A stretch of 64,000 nt of DNA from Arachis hypogaea (lineage: Eukaryota > Streptophyta > Magnoliopsida > Fabales > Fabaceae): positions 67,002,841 to 67,066,840 of the forward strand of contig NC_092048.1 in NCBI RefSeq assembly GCF_003086295.3, read 5' to 3'. Every line of letters starts with the position of its first letter. Within the stretch, counting starts at the first letter, position 1. Position numbers and translations under genes: made by a program. The notes under the pieces are model-generated. The model searched no databases. It saw only the letters and a list, made by a program, of their open reading frames with translations, and had not been told where the DNA came from. This document shows positions 1 through 11,800 of the stretch, in pieces.

Positions 1-1244
1 TTTTTTTCTGTTTTTTTTTTACGTTGTGCTGACCCTCGTTCTTTAAATGACGCTATCCCGAGGAGGACACCTAAAGGCGAGCCGTAATGGCCTCATCTTC
101 GGCAGGCTCTTCCGGTTTTTTTCCCAATTTTTTTTTACGTTGTGCTGACCCTCGTTCTTTAAATGACGTTGTCCCGAGGAGGACACCTAAAGGCGAGCCG
201 TAATGGCCTCATCTTCGGCAGGCTCATTCGGTTTTTTTTCGGTTTTTTTTCCTTTGTTTTTTACGTTGTTCTGACCCTCGTTCTTAAAATGACGCTATCC
301 CGAGGAGGACACCTAAAGGCGAGCAGTAAAGGCCTCATCTTCGGCAGGCTCTTCCGGTTTTTTTTCGGGTTTTTTTTTTCCGTTGTGATCACCCTCGTTC
401 TTTAAATGACGCTATCCCGAGGAGGACACCTAAAGGCGAGCCGTAATGGCCTCATCTTCGGCAGGTTCCTTCGGTTTTATTTTTTCGGTTTTTTTCTATT
501 TTTTTTTACGTTGTGCTGACCCTCGTTCTTTAAATGCCGCTATCCCGAGGAGGACACCTAAAGGCGAGCAGTAAAGGCCTCATCTTCGGCAGGCTCTTCC
601 GGTTTTTTTCCAATTTTTTTTTACGTTGTGCTGACCCTCGTTCTTTAAATGACGCTGTCCCGAGGAGGACACCTAAAGGCGAGCCGTAATGGCCTCATCT
701 TCGGCAGGCTCATTCGATTTTTTTTCGGTTTTTTTTCCTTTGTTTTTTACGTTATTCTGACCCTCGTTCTTTAAATGCCGCTATCCCGAGGAGGACACCT
801 AAAGGCGAGCAGTAATGGCCTCATCTTCGGCAGGCTCTTCCGGTTTTTTTTCCAGTATTTTTTTTTACGTTGTGCTAACCCTCGTTCTTTAAATGACGCT
901 CTCCCGAGGAGGACACCTAAAGGCGAGCCGTAATGGCCTCATCTTCGGCAGGCTCCTCCCGGTTTTTTTTCGGTTTTTTTTTTACGTTGTTCTGAACCTC
1001 GTTCTTTAAATGACGCTATCCCAAGGAGGACAGCAAAAGTCGAGCCATAATGGCCTCATCTTCGGTAGGCTCCTCCGATTTTATTTTTTTGATTTTTTTT
1101 CGGTTTTTTTTTACGTTGTGCTGACCCTCGTTCTTTAAATTGACGCTATGCCGAGGAGGACAACTAAAGGATAGCCGTAATGGCCTCATCTTCGGCAGGC
1201 TCCTCTGTTTTTTTTTTCTGGGTTTTTTTATTTATTTATTTTTT
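1..1244 (+). repeat. Family A monomers, left edge of window
   Basis: About ten monomers of HOR family A. Two short series resemble each other: the segment around 140-480 and the segment around 610-830. Both have a CAATTT or CCAATT linker, then a GACG(T/C)TGTCCCG variant core, then a GCTCATTCG linker with CCTTTG. Monomers with GCCGCTATCC and GAGCAGTAA lie near 535 and 775. Sequence quality looks good: the triple C of CTATCCCGAGG and the G pair of AAAGGCGAG are kept almost everywhere. No gene is present; the open frame at 163-405 is two monomers read through. Confidence 0.85.
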
Positions 1245-2312
1245 ACGTTGTGCTTACTCTCGATCCTTAAATGACGCTATCACGAGGAGGACACCTAAAG
1301 GCGAGCCGTAATGGCCTCATCTTCGGCAGGCTCCTCCGGTTTTTTTTTTTTACGTTGTGCTGACCCTCGTTCTTTAAATGACGCTATCCCGAGGAGGACA
1401 CCTAAAGGCGAGCCGTAATAGCCTCATCTTCGGCAGGTTCCTCCGGTTTTTTTCAGGTTTTTTTTTTTACGTTGTGCTCACCCTCGTTCTTTAAATGACA
1501 CTATCCAGAGGAGGACACCTAAAGACGAGCCGTAATGGCCTCATCTTCGGCAGGCTCATCCTGTTTTTTTCTTACATTGTGCTTGCCGTCGTTCTTTAAA
1601 GGACGCTATCCCGAGGAGGACACCTAAAGGCGAGCCGTAACGGCCTCATCTTCGGCAGGTTCCTCCGGTTTTATTTTTTCGGTTTTTTTTCTGTTTTTTT
1701 TTTACGTTGTGCTGACCCTCATTCTTTAAATGACACTATCCCGAGGAGGACACCTAAAGGCGAGCCGTAATGGCCTCATCTTCGGCAGGTTGTTCCGGTT
1801 TTTTTTCCAGTTTTTTTTTACGTTGTGCTGACCCTCGTTCTTTAAATGCAGCTATTCCGAGGAGGACACCTAAAGGCGAGCAGTAATGGCCTCATCTTCG
1901 GCAGGCTCTTCCTATTTTTTTCCAGTATTTTTTTTTACGCCTCGTTCTTTAAATGACGCTATCCTGAGGAGGACACCTAAAGGCGAGCCGTAATGGCCTC
2001 ATCTTCGGCAGGCTCCTCCCGGTTTTTTTTTCGGTTTTTTTTCTGTTTTTTTTACGTTGTTCTGAACCTCGTTCTTTAAATGACGCTATCCCGAGGAGGA
2101 CAGCTAAAGTCGAGCTGTAATGGCCTCATCTTCGGCAGGCTCCTCCGATTTTATTTTTTTGATTTTTTTTCGGTTTTTTTTTACGTTGTGCTGACCCTCG
2201 TTCTTTAAATTGACGCTATGCCGAGGAGGACAGCTAAAGGCTAGCCGTAATGGCCTCATCTTTGGCAGGCTCCTCTATTTTTTTTCCGGGTTTTTTTATT
2301 TATTTATTTATT
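1245..2312 (+). repeat. HOR unit A1, nine monomers (1,068 bp)
   Basis: First of four consecutive higher-order units. Monomers begin near 1245, 1352, 1469, 1574, 1704, 1820, 1937, 2054 and 2183. The unit starts after a TTTATTTATTT linker and contains, in order, a monomer with a plain T linker, an AATAGCC monomer, a GTGCTCACC monomer with CCAGAGG and an ACATTGTGCTTGCCGTCG monomer. It ends with a GAACCTCG monomer and a CAGCTAAAGGCTAGCC-type monomer. The monomer at 1937 has lost TTGTGCTGAC from its start (it reads TTTACGCCTCG), a deletion private to this copy. Confidence 0.9.
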
Positions 2313-3260
2313 ACGTTGAGCTGACTCTCGTTCCTAAAATGACGCTATCCCGAGGAGGACACCTAAAGGCGAGCCGTAATGGCCTCATCTTCGGCAGGCT
2401 CCTCCAGTTTTTTTTTTTTACCTTGTGCTGACCCTCGTTCTTTAAATGACGCTATCCCGAGGAGGACACCTAAAGGCCAGCCGTAATAGCCTCATCTTCG
2501 GCAGGCTCCTCCGGTTTTTTTCGAGTTTTTTTTTTACGTTGTGCTCACCCTCGTTCTTTAAATGACACTATCCAGAGGAGGACACCTAAAGACGAGCCGT
2601 AATGGCGTCATCTTCGGCAGGCTCCTCCTGTTTTTTCCTTACATTGTGCTTGCCGTCGTTCTTTAAATGACGCTATCCCAAGGAGGACACCTAAAGACGA
2701 TCCGTAATGGCCTCATCTTCGGCAGGCTGTTCCGGTTTTTTTTCCAGTTATTTTTTTTTTTACGTTGTGCTGACCCTCGTTCTTTAAATGACGCTATCCC
2801 GAGGAGGACACCTAAAGGCGAGCCGTAATGGCCTCATCTTCGGCAGGCTCATTCGATTTTTTTTCTATTTTTTTTTACGTTGTGCTGACCCTCGTTCTTT
2901 AAATGACGCTATCCTGAGGAGGACACCTAAAGGCGAGCCGTAATGGCCTCATCTTCGGCAGGCTCCTCACGGTTTTTTTCGGTTTTTTTCCGATTTTTTT
3001 ACGTTGTTCTGAACCTCGTTCTTTAAATGACGCTATCCGAGGAGGACTGCTAAAGTCGAGCTGTAATGGACTCATCTTCGGCAGGCTCCTCCGATTTTAT
3101 ATTTTTGATTTTTTTTCGGTTTTTTTTTTACGTTGTGCTGACCCTCGTTCTTTAAATTGACGCTATGCTGAGGAGGACAGCTAAAGGCTAGCCGTAATGG
3201 CCTCATCTTCGGCAGGCTCCTCTTTTTTTTTTTCCGGGTTTTTTTATTTATTTATTTATT
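2313..3260 (+). repeat. HOR unit A2, eight monomers (948 bp)
   Basis: Second higher-order unit. Monomers begin near 2313, 2420, 2536, 2641, 2762, 2877, 3001 and 3130. The subtype order matches the neighbouring units: GACTCTCG start, AATAGCC, GTGCTCACC/CCAGAGG, ACATTGTGCTTGCC, GCTGTTCC, GCTCATTCG, GAACCTCG, then GCTATGCTGAGG with the TTTATTTATTTA linker. It lacks one monomer present in unit A1. Confidence 0.9.
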
Positions 3261-4212
3261 ACGTTGTGCTGACTCTCGTTCCTTAAATGACGCTATCCCG
3301 AGGAGGACACCTAAAGGCGAGCCGTAATGGCCTCATCTTCGGCAGGCTCCTCCGGTTTTTTTTTTTTTTTTACGTTGTGCTGACCCTCGTTCTTTAAATG
3401 ACGCTATCCCGAGGAGGACACCTAAAGGCCAGCCGTAATAGCCTCATCTTCGGCAAGCTCCTCCGGTTTTTTTCGAGTTTTTTTTTTTTACGTTGTGCTC
3501 ACCCTCGTTCTTTAAATGACACTATCCAGAGGAGGACACCTAAAGACGAGCCGTAATGGCCTCATCTTCGGCAGGCTCCTCCAGTTTTTTTTTACATTGT
3601 GCTTGCCGTCGTTATTTAAATGACGCTATCCCGAGGAGGACACCTAAAGGCGAGCCGTCATGGCCTCATCTTCGGCAGGCTCATTCGATTTTTTTTCTAT
3701 TTTTTTTTACGTTGTTGTGACCCTCGTTCTTTAAATGCCGCTATCCCGAGGAGGACACCTAAAGGCGAGCAGTAATGGCCTCATCTTCGGCAGGCTCTTC
3801 CTATTTTTTTTCCAGTATTTTTTTTACGTTGTGCTGACCCTCGTTCTTTAAATGACGCTATCCTGAGGAGGACACCTAAAGGCGAGCCGTAATGGCCTCA
3901 TCTTCGGCAGGCTCCTCCCGGTTTTTTTCGGTTTTTTTCCGGTTTTTTTTTACGTTGTTCTGAACCTCGTTCTTTAAATGACGCTATCCCGAGGAGGACT
4001 GCTAAAGTCGAGCTGTAATGGACTCATCTTCAGCAGGCTCCTCCGATTTTATATTTTTGATTTTTTTTTCGGTTTTTTTTTTACGTTGTGCTGACCCTCG
4101 TTCTTTAAATTGACGCTATGCTGAGGAGGACAGCTAAAGGCTAGCCGTAATGGCCTCATCTTCGGTAGGCTCCTCTGTTTTTTTTCCGGGTTTTTTTATT
4201 TATTTATTTATT
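3261..4212 (+). repeat. HOR unit A3, eight monomers (952 bp)
   Basis: Third higher-order unit. Monomers begin near 3261, 3372, 3490, 3594, 3709, 3826, 3952 and 4083. It follows the order of A2, but the monomer at 3594 starts as the ACATTGTGCTTGCCG subtype and ends with the GCTCATTCGATT linker of a different subtype. It is therefore a fusion of two subtypes that are separate in A4, and two intermediate monomers are missing. Confidence 0.9.
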
Positions 4213-5284
4213 ACGTTGTGCTGACTCTCGTTCCTTAAATGACGCTATCCCGAGGAGGACCCCTAAAGGTGAGCCGTAATGGCCTCATCTTCGGCAGGCT
4301 CCTCCGGTTTTTTTTTTTTTTACGTTGTGCTGACCCTCGTTCTTTAAATGACGCTATCCCGAGGAGGACACCTAAAGGCCAGCCGTAATAGCCTCATCTT
4401 CGGTAAGCTCCTCCGGTTTTTTTCGAGTTTTTTTTTTTTTACGTTGTGCTCACCCTCGTTCTTTAAATGACACTATCCAGAGGAGGACACCTAAAGACGA
4501 GCCGTAATGGCCTCATCTTCGGCAGGCTCCTCCTGTTTTTTTTTACATTGTGCTTGCCGTCGTTCTTTAAATGACGCTATCCCGAGGAGGACACCTAAAG
4601 GCGAGCCGTAATGGCCTCATCTTCGGCAGGTTCCACCGGTTTTATTTTTTCGGTTTTTTTCTGTTTTTTTTTTTTACGTTGTGCTGACCCTTGTTCTTTA
4701 AATGACGCTATCCCGAGGAGGACACCTAAAGGCGAGCCGTAATGGCCTCATCTTCGGCAGGCTGTTCCGGTTTTTTTTCCAGTTTTTTTTTTTACGTTGT
4801 GCTGACCCTCGTTCTTTAAATGACGCTATCCCGAGGAGGACACCTAAAGGCGAGCCGTAATGGCCTCATCTTCGGCAGGCTCATTCGATTTTTTTCTGTT
4901 TTTTTTTTTACGTTGTTGTGACCCTCGTTCTTTAAATGCCGCTATCCCGAGGAGGACACCTAAAGGCGAGCAGTAATGGCCTCATCTTCGGCAGGCTCTT
5001 CCTATTTTATTTCCAGTATTTTTTTTACGTTGTGCTGACCCTCGTTCTTTAAATGACGCTATCCTGAGGAGGACACCTAAAGGCGAGCCGTAATGGCCTC
5101 ATCTTCGGCAGGCTCCTCCCGGTTTTTTTCGGTTTTTTTTTTGGTTTTTTTTTTACGTTGTTCTGAACCTCGTTCTCTAAATGACGCTATCCCAAGGAGG
5201 ACAGCTAAAGGCTAGCCATAATAGCCTCATCATCGGCAGGCTCCTCTGTTTTTTTCTCCGGGTTTTTTTATTTATTTATTTTTT
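4213..5284 (+). repeat. HOR unit A4, nine monomers (1,072 bp)
   Basis: Fourth higher-order unit. Monomers begin near 4213, 4322, 4441, 4545, 4676, 4794, 4910, 5027 and 5155. It keeps the ACATTGTGCTTGCC, CCACCGG, GCTGTTCC and GCTCATTCG monomers as separate copies. Its last monomer (5155-5284) begins as the GAACCTCG subtype and ends as the GGCTAGCC/TTTATTTATT subtype, so it is itself a fusion by unequal exchange. Confidence 0.9.
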
Positions 5285-6204
5285 ACGTTGTGCTGACTCC
5301 CGTTCTTTAAATGATGCTATCCCGAGGAGGACACCTAAAGGCGAGCCATAATGGCCTCATCTTCGGCAGGCTCCTCCAGTTTTATTTTTTCGGTTTTTTC
5401 TGTTTTTTTTACGTTGTGCTGACCCTCGTTGTTTTAATGACGTTGTCCCGAGGAAGACACCTAAAGGCGAGCCGTAATGGCCTCATCTTCGGCAGGCTCA
5501 TTCGGTTTTTTTTCGGTTTTTTTCCCTTTATTTTTTACGTTGTTCTGACCCTCGTTCTTTAAATGACGCTATCCCGAGGAGGACACCTAAAGGCGAGCCG
5601 TAATGGCCTCATCTTCGGCAGGTTCCTTCGGTTTTATTTTTTCAGTTTTTTTCTATTTTTTTTAACGTTGTGCTGACCCTCGTTCTTTAAATGCCGCTAT
5701 CCCGAGGAGGACACTTAAAGGCGAGCAGTAATGGCCTCATCTTCGGCAGGCTCTTCCGGTTTTTTTTCCAGTATTTTTTTTTACGTTGTGCTGACCCTCG
5801 TTCTTTAAATGACGCTATCCCGAGGAGGACAGCTAAAGTCGAGCCGTAATGGCCTCATCTTCGGCAGGCTCCTCCGATTTTATTTTTTTGATTTTTTTTC
5901 GGTTTTTTTTTACGTTGTGCTTACCCTCGTTCTTTAAATTGACGCTATGCCGAGGAGGACAGCTAAAGGCTAGCCGTAATGGCCTCATCTTCGGCAGGCT
6001 CCTCTATTTTTATCCGGGTTTTTTTAGTTATTTATTTATTACGTTGTGCTGACTCTCGTTCCTTAAATGACGCTATCCCGAGGAGGACACCTAAAGGTGA
6101 GCCGTAATGGCCTCATCTTCGGCAGGCTCCTCCGGTTTTTTTTTTTCGTTGTGCTGACCCTCGTTCTTTAAATGACGCTATCCCGAGGAGGACACCTAAA
6201 GGCG
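5285..6204 (+). repeat. Family A monomers between HOR series and 1.4 kb duplication
   Basis: About eight family A monomers. The stretch 5,290-5,780 resembles the left edge of the window: a GTTGTCCCGAGG core, a GCTCATTCGG linker with CCCTTTA, and a GCCGCTATCC/GAGCAGTAA core. Then 5,800-6,060 resumes the CAGCTAAAGTCGAG and CAGCTAAAGGCTAGCC monomers with a TTATTTATTTATT linker. No gene. Confidence 0.8.
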
Positions 6205-7474
6205 AGCCGTAACGGCCTCATCTTCGGCAGGTTCCTTCGGTTTTATTTTTTCGGTTTTTTTCTATTTTTTTTACGTTGTGCTGACCCTCGTTCTTTAAAT
6301 GTAGCTATCCTGAGGAGGACACCTAAAGGCGAGCCGTAATGGCCTCATCTTCGGCAGGCTCCTCCCTTTTTTTCCGGTTTTTTTTACGTTGTTCTGAACC
6401 TCGTTCTTTAAATGACGTTATCCCGAGGAGGACAGCTAAAGGCTAGCCTTAATGGCCTCATCTTCGGCAGGCTCCTCTGTTTTTTTTCTGGCTTTATTTA
6501 TTTATTTATTTATTACCTTGTGCTGACTCTCGTTCCTTAAATGACGCTATCCCGAGGAGGACACCTAAAGGCGAGCCGTAATGGCCTCATCTTCGGCAGG
6601 CTCCTCCGGATTTTTTTTTACGTTGTGCCGACCCTCGTTATTTAAATGACGCTATCCCGAGGAGGACACCTAAAGGCGAGCCGTAATAGCCTCATCTTCG
6701 GCAGGCTCCTTCGGTTTTTTTCGGATTTTTTTTTTTTATGTTGTGCTCACCCTCGTTCTTTAAATGACACTATCCAGAGGAGGACACCTAAAAGCGAGCC
6801 ATAATGGCCTCATCTTCGGCAGGCTCCTCCTGTTTTTTTCTTACATTATGCTTGCCGTCGTTCTTTAAATGACGCTATCCCGAGGAGGACACCTAAAGGC
6901 GAGCCGTAATGGCCTCATCTTCGGCAGGTTCCTCCGGTTTTATTTTTTCGGTTTTTTTCTGTTTTTTTTTTACGTTGTGCTGACCCTCGTTCTTTAAATG
7001 ACGCTATCTCGAGGAGGACACCTAAAGGCGAGCCGTAATGGCCACATCTTCGGCAGGCTGTTCCGGTTTTTGTCCAGTTTTTTTTTTACGTTGTGCTGAC
7101 CCTCGTTCTTTAAATGACGCTATCCCGAGGAGGACACCTAAAGGCGAGCCGTAATGGCCTCATCTTCGGCAGGCTCCTCCGGATTTTTTTTTACGTTGTG
7201 CTGACCCTCGTTCTTTAAATGACGCTATCCCGAGGAGGACACCTAAAGGCGAGCCGTAATAGCCTCATCTTCGGCAGGCTCCTTCGGTTTTTTTCGGATT
7301 TTTTTTTTATGTTGTGCTCACCCTCGTTCTTTAAATGACACTATCCAGAGGAGGACACCTAAAAGCGAGGCATAATGGCCTCATCTTCGGCAGGCTCCTC
7401 CTGTTTTTTTCTTACATTATGCTTGCCGTCATCCTTTAAATGACGCTATCCCGAGGAGGACACCTAAAGGCGAG
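6205..7474 (+). repeat. 1.3-1.4 kb tandem duplication, copy 1
   Basis: Copy 1 shares private variants with copy 2. These are a CCTTCGGTTTTATTTT linker, GTTGTGCCGACCCTCGTTAT at about 6,621, CCTAAAAGCGAG, ACATTATGCTTGCCGTC near 6,842 and GGCCACATCTTC at 7,041. The offset is 1,269 bp at the left end and 1,397-1,399 bp from about 6,600 on. The step is one monomer present only in copy 2, near 7,680-7,800, carrying TCAAGCCG and GATTTTATTTTTTTGA. Confidence 0.88.
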
Positions 7475-8840
7475 CCGTAATGGCCTCATCTTCGGCAGGT
7501 TCCTTCGGTTTTATTTTTTCGGTTTTTTTCTATTTTTTTTACGTTGTGCTGACCCTCGTTCTTTAAATGTCGCTATCCTGAGGAGGACACCTAAAGGCGA
7601 GCCGTAATGGCCTCATCTTCGGCAGGCTCCTCCCCATTTTTTCCGGTTTTTTTTACGTTGTTCTGAACCTCGTTCTTTAAATGACGTTATCCCGAGGAGG
7701 ACAGCTAAAGTCAAGCCGTAATGGCCTCATCTTCGGCAGGCTCCTCTGATTTTATTTTTTTGATTTTTTTTCGGTTTTTTTTTACGTTGTGCTGACCCTC
7801 GTTCTTTAAATTGACGCTATGCCGAGGAGGACAGCTAAAGGCTAGCCTTAATGGCCTCATCTTCGGCAGGCTCCTCTGTTTTTTTTCCGGCTTTATTTAT
7901 TTATTTATTTATTACCTTGTGCTGACTCTCGTTCCTTAAATGACGCTATCCCGAGGAGGACACCTAAAGGCGAGCCGTAATGGCCTCATCTTCGGCAGGC
8001 TCCTCCGGATTTTTTTTTACGTTGTGCCGACCCTCGTTATTTAAATGACGCTATCCCAAGGAGGACACCTAAAGGCGAGCCGTAATAGCCTCATCTTCGG
8101 CAGGCTCCTTCGGTTTTTTTCGGATTTTTTTTTTATGTTGTGCTCACCCTCGTTCTTTAAATGACACTATCCAGAGGAGGACACCTAAAAGCGAGCCATA
8201 ATGGCCTCATCTTCGGCAGGCTCCTCCTGTTTTTTTCTTACATTATGCTTGCCGTCGTTCTTTAAATGACGCTATCCCGAGGAGGACACCTAAAGGCGAG
8301 CCGTAATGGCCTCATCTTCGGCAGGTTCCTCCGGTTTTATTTTTTCGGTTTTTTTCTGTTTTTTTTTTACGTTGTGCTGACCCTCGTTCTTTAAATGACG
8401 CTATCTCGAGGAGGACACCTAAAGGCGAGCCGTAATGGCCACATCTTCGGCAGGCTGTTCCGGTTTTTGTCCAGTTTTTTTTTTACGTTGTGCTGACCCT
8501 CGTTCTTTAAATGACGCTATCCGAGGAGGACACCTAAAGGCGAGCCGTAATGGCCTCATCTTCGGCAGGCTCCTCCGGATTTTTTTTTACGTTGTGCTGA
8601 CCCTCGTTCTTTAAATGACGCTATCCCGAGGAGGACACCTAAAGGCGAGCCGTAATGGCCTCATCTTCGGCAGGCTCCTTCGGTTTTTTTTCGGATTTTT
8701 TTTTTATGTTGTGCTCACCCTCGTTCTTTAAATGACACTATCCAGAGGAGGACACCTAAAGCGAGCATAATGGCCTCATCTTCGGCAGGCTCCTCCGTTT
8801 TTTTCTTACATTATGCTGCCTCGTTCTTTAAATGACGCTA
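7475..8840 (+). repeat. 1.3-1.4 kb tandem duplication, copy 2
   Basis: Copy 2 carries the same private variants: GTTGTGCCGACCCTCGTTAT at about 8,020 and GGCCACATCTTC at 8,438. It has one extra monomer relative to copy 1. From about 8,757 on the copy degrades: CCTAAAAGCGAGGCAT of copy 1 becomes CCTAAAGCGAGCAT, and GCTTGCCGTC becomes GCTGCCTC. This marks the edge of the smoothed block that follows. Confidence 0.88.
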
Positions 8841-11800
8841 TCCCGAGGAGGACACCTAAAGGCGAGCCGTAATGGCCTCATCTTCGGCAGGTTTCCGGTT
8901 TTTTTTCGGTTTTTTCTGTTTTTTTTTACGTTGTGCTGACCCTCGTTCTTTAAATGACGCTATCCCGAGGAGGACACCTAAAGGCGAGCCGTAATGGCCT
9001 CATCTTCGGCAGGCTTCCGGTTTTTGTTTTTTTTTTTACGTTGTGCTGACCCTCGTTCTTTAAATGACGCTATCCCGAGGAGGACACCTAAAGGCGAGCC
9101 GTAATGGCCTCATCTTCGGCAGGCTCCTCCGGATTTTTTTTTTACGTTGTGCTGACCCTCGTTCTTTAAATGACGCTATCCCGAGGAGGACACCTAAAGG
9201 CGAGCCGTAATGGCCTCATCTTCGGCAGGCTCCTCGGTTTTTTTCGGTTTTTTTTTTTATGTTGTGCTGACCCTCGTTCTTTAAATGACCTATCCCGAGG
9301 AGGACACCTAAAGGCGAGCCTAATGGCCTCATCTTCGGCAGGCTCCTCCTGTTTTTTTTTTACGTTGTGCTGCCCTCGTTCTTTAAATGACGCTATCCCG
9401 AGGAGGACACCTAAAGGCGAGCCGTAATGGCCTCATCTTCGGCAGGTCCTCCGGTTTTTTTTTTGTTTTTTTTTTTTTTTTTTTACGTTGTGCTGACCCT
9501 CGTTCTTTAAATGACGCTATCCCGAGGAGGACACCTAAAGGCGAGCCGTAATGGCCTCATCTTCGGCAGGCTCTTCCGTTTTTTTTCTTTTTTTTTTACG
9601 TTGTGCTGACCCTCGTTCTTTAAATGACGCTATCCCGAGGAGGACACCTAAAGGCGAGCCGTAATGGCCTCATCTTCGGCAGGCTCTCCGGTTTTTTTCC
9701 GGTTTTTTTTTACGTTGTGCTGACCTCGTTCTTTAAATGACGCTATCCCGAGGAGGACACCTAAAGGCGAGCCGTAATGGCCTCATCTTCGGCAGGCTCC
9801 TCTGTTTTTTTCGGTTTTTTTTTTTTTTTTTTACTTGTGCTGACTCGTTCTTTAAATGACGCTATCCGAGGAGGACACCTAAAGGCGAGCCGTAATGCCT
9901 CATCTTCGGCAGGCTCCTCCGTTTTTTTTTGTTTTTTTTTCGTTGTGCTACCCTCGTTCTTTAAATGACGCTATCCGAGGAGGACACCTAAAGGCAGCCG
10001 TAATGGCCTCATCTTCGGCAGGCTCCTCCGGTTTTTTTTCGGTTTTTTTTTTTTTTTTACGTTGTGCTGACCTCGTTCTTTAAATGACGCTATCCCGAGG
10101 AGGACACCTAAAGGCGAGCCGTAATGGCCTCATCTTCGGCAGGCTCCTCCGGTTTTTTTTCATTTTTTTTTATGTTGTGCTGACCCTCGTTCTTTAAATG
10201 ACGCTATCCCGAGGAGGACACCTAAAGGCGAGCCGTAATGGCCTCATCTTCGGCAGGCTCCTCGGTTTTTTTTCGGTTTTTTTTTTTTTTTTTACGTTGT
10301 GCTGACCCTCGTTCTTTAAATGACGCTATCCCGAGGAGGACACCTAAAGGCGAGCCGTAATGGCCTCATCTTCGGCAGGCTCCTGGTTTTTCGGTTTTTG
10401 TCATTTTTTTTTACTTGTGCTGACCCTCGTTCTTTAAATGACGCTATCCCGAGGAGGACACCTAAAGGCGAGCCGTAATGGCCTCATCTTCGGCAGGCTC
10501 TTCCGGTTTTTTTCCGTTTTTTTTTACGTTGTGCTGACCCTCGTTCTTTAAATGACGCTATCCCGAGGAGGACACCTAAAGGCGAGCCGTAATGGCCTCA
10601 TCTTCGGCAGGCTCCTCCGGTTTTTTTTCGGTTTTTTTTTTTTTTACGTTGTGCTGACCCTCGTTCTTTAAATGACGCTATCCCGAGGAGGACACCTAAA
10701 GCGAGCCGTAATGGCCTCATCTTCGGCAGGCTCCTTCCGGTTTTTTTTTTTTTTTTTTTTTTTTACGTTGTGCTGACCCTCGTTCTTTAAATGACGCTAT
10801 CCGAGGAGGACACCTAAAGGCGAGCCGTAATGGCCTCATCTTCGGCAGGCTCCTCTTTTTTTTCGTATTTTTTTTTACGTTGTGCTGACCTCGTTCTTTA
10901 AATGACGCTATCCGAGGAGGACACCTAAAGGCGAGCCGTAATGGCCTCATCTTCGGCAGGCTCCTCCGGTTTTTTTTTTTTTTTTTTACGTTGTGCTGAC
11001 CCTCGTTCTTTAAATGACGCTATCCGAGGAGGACACCTAAAGGCGAGCCGTAATGGCCTCATCTTCGGCAGGCTCCTCCGTTTTTTTTTTTTACGTTGTG
11101 CTGACCCTCGTTCTTTAAATGACGCTATCCCGAGGAGGACACCTAAAGGCGAGCCGTAATGGCCTCATCTTCGGCAGGCTCCTCCGGTTTTTTTTTCGGT
11201 TTTTTTTTTTTTACGTTGTGCTGACCCTCGTTCTTTAAATGACGCTATCCCGAGGAGGACACCTAAAGGCGAGCCGTAATGGCCTCATCTTCGGCAGGCT
11301 CTCCGGTTTTTTTTCCAGTTTTTTTTTTTTTACGTTGTGCTGACCCTCGTTCTTTAAATGACGCTATCCCGAGGAGGACACCTAAAGGCGAGCCGTAATG
11401 GCCTCATCTTCGGCAGGCTCCTCCGTTTTTTTCGGTTTTTTTCGTTTTTTTTACGTTGTGCTGACCTCGTTCTTTAAATGACGCTATCCGAGGAGGACAC
11501 CTAAAGGCGAGCCGTAATGGCCTCATCTTCGGCAGGCTCCTCTGTTTTTTTTTCGGGTTTTTTTTTTTTTTTTTTACGTTGTGCTGACCCTCGTTCTTTA
11601 AATGACGCTATCCCGAGGAGGACACCTAAAGGCGAGCCGTAATGGCCTCATCTTCGGCAGGCTCCTCCGGTTTTTTTCGGTTTTTTTTTTTACGTTGTGC
11701 TGACCCTCGTTCTTTAAATGACGCTATCCCGAGGAGGACACCTAAAGCGAGCCGTAATGGCCTCATCTTCGGCAGGCTCCTCCGGTTTTTTCGGTTTTTT

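Noticed and set aside
1230..1244. TTTATTTATTTATT linkers as an independent microsatellite
   Set aside because: They occur only in the linker of one monomer subtype and in HOR register, so they are a subtype mark rather than a separate repeat.
1..8756. Several array blocks as separate transposon insertions
   Set aside because: All differences are explained by monomer subtypes and duplications; no terminal repeats, target-site duplications or foreign sequence were seen.
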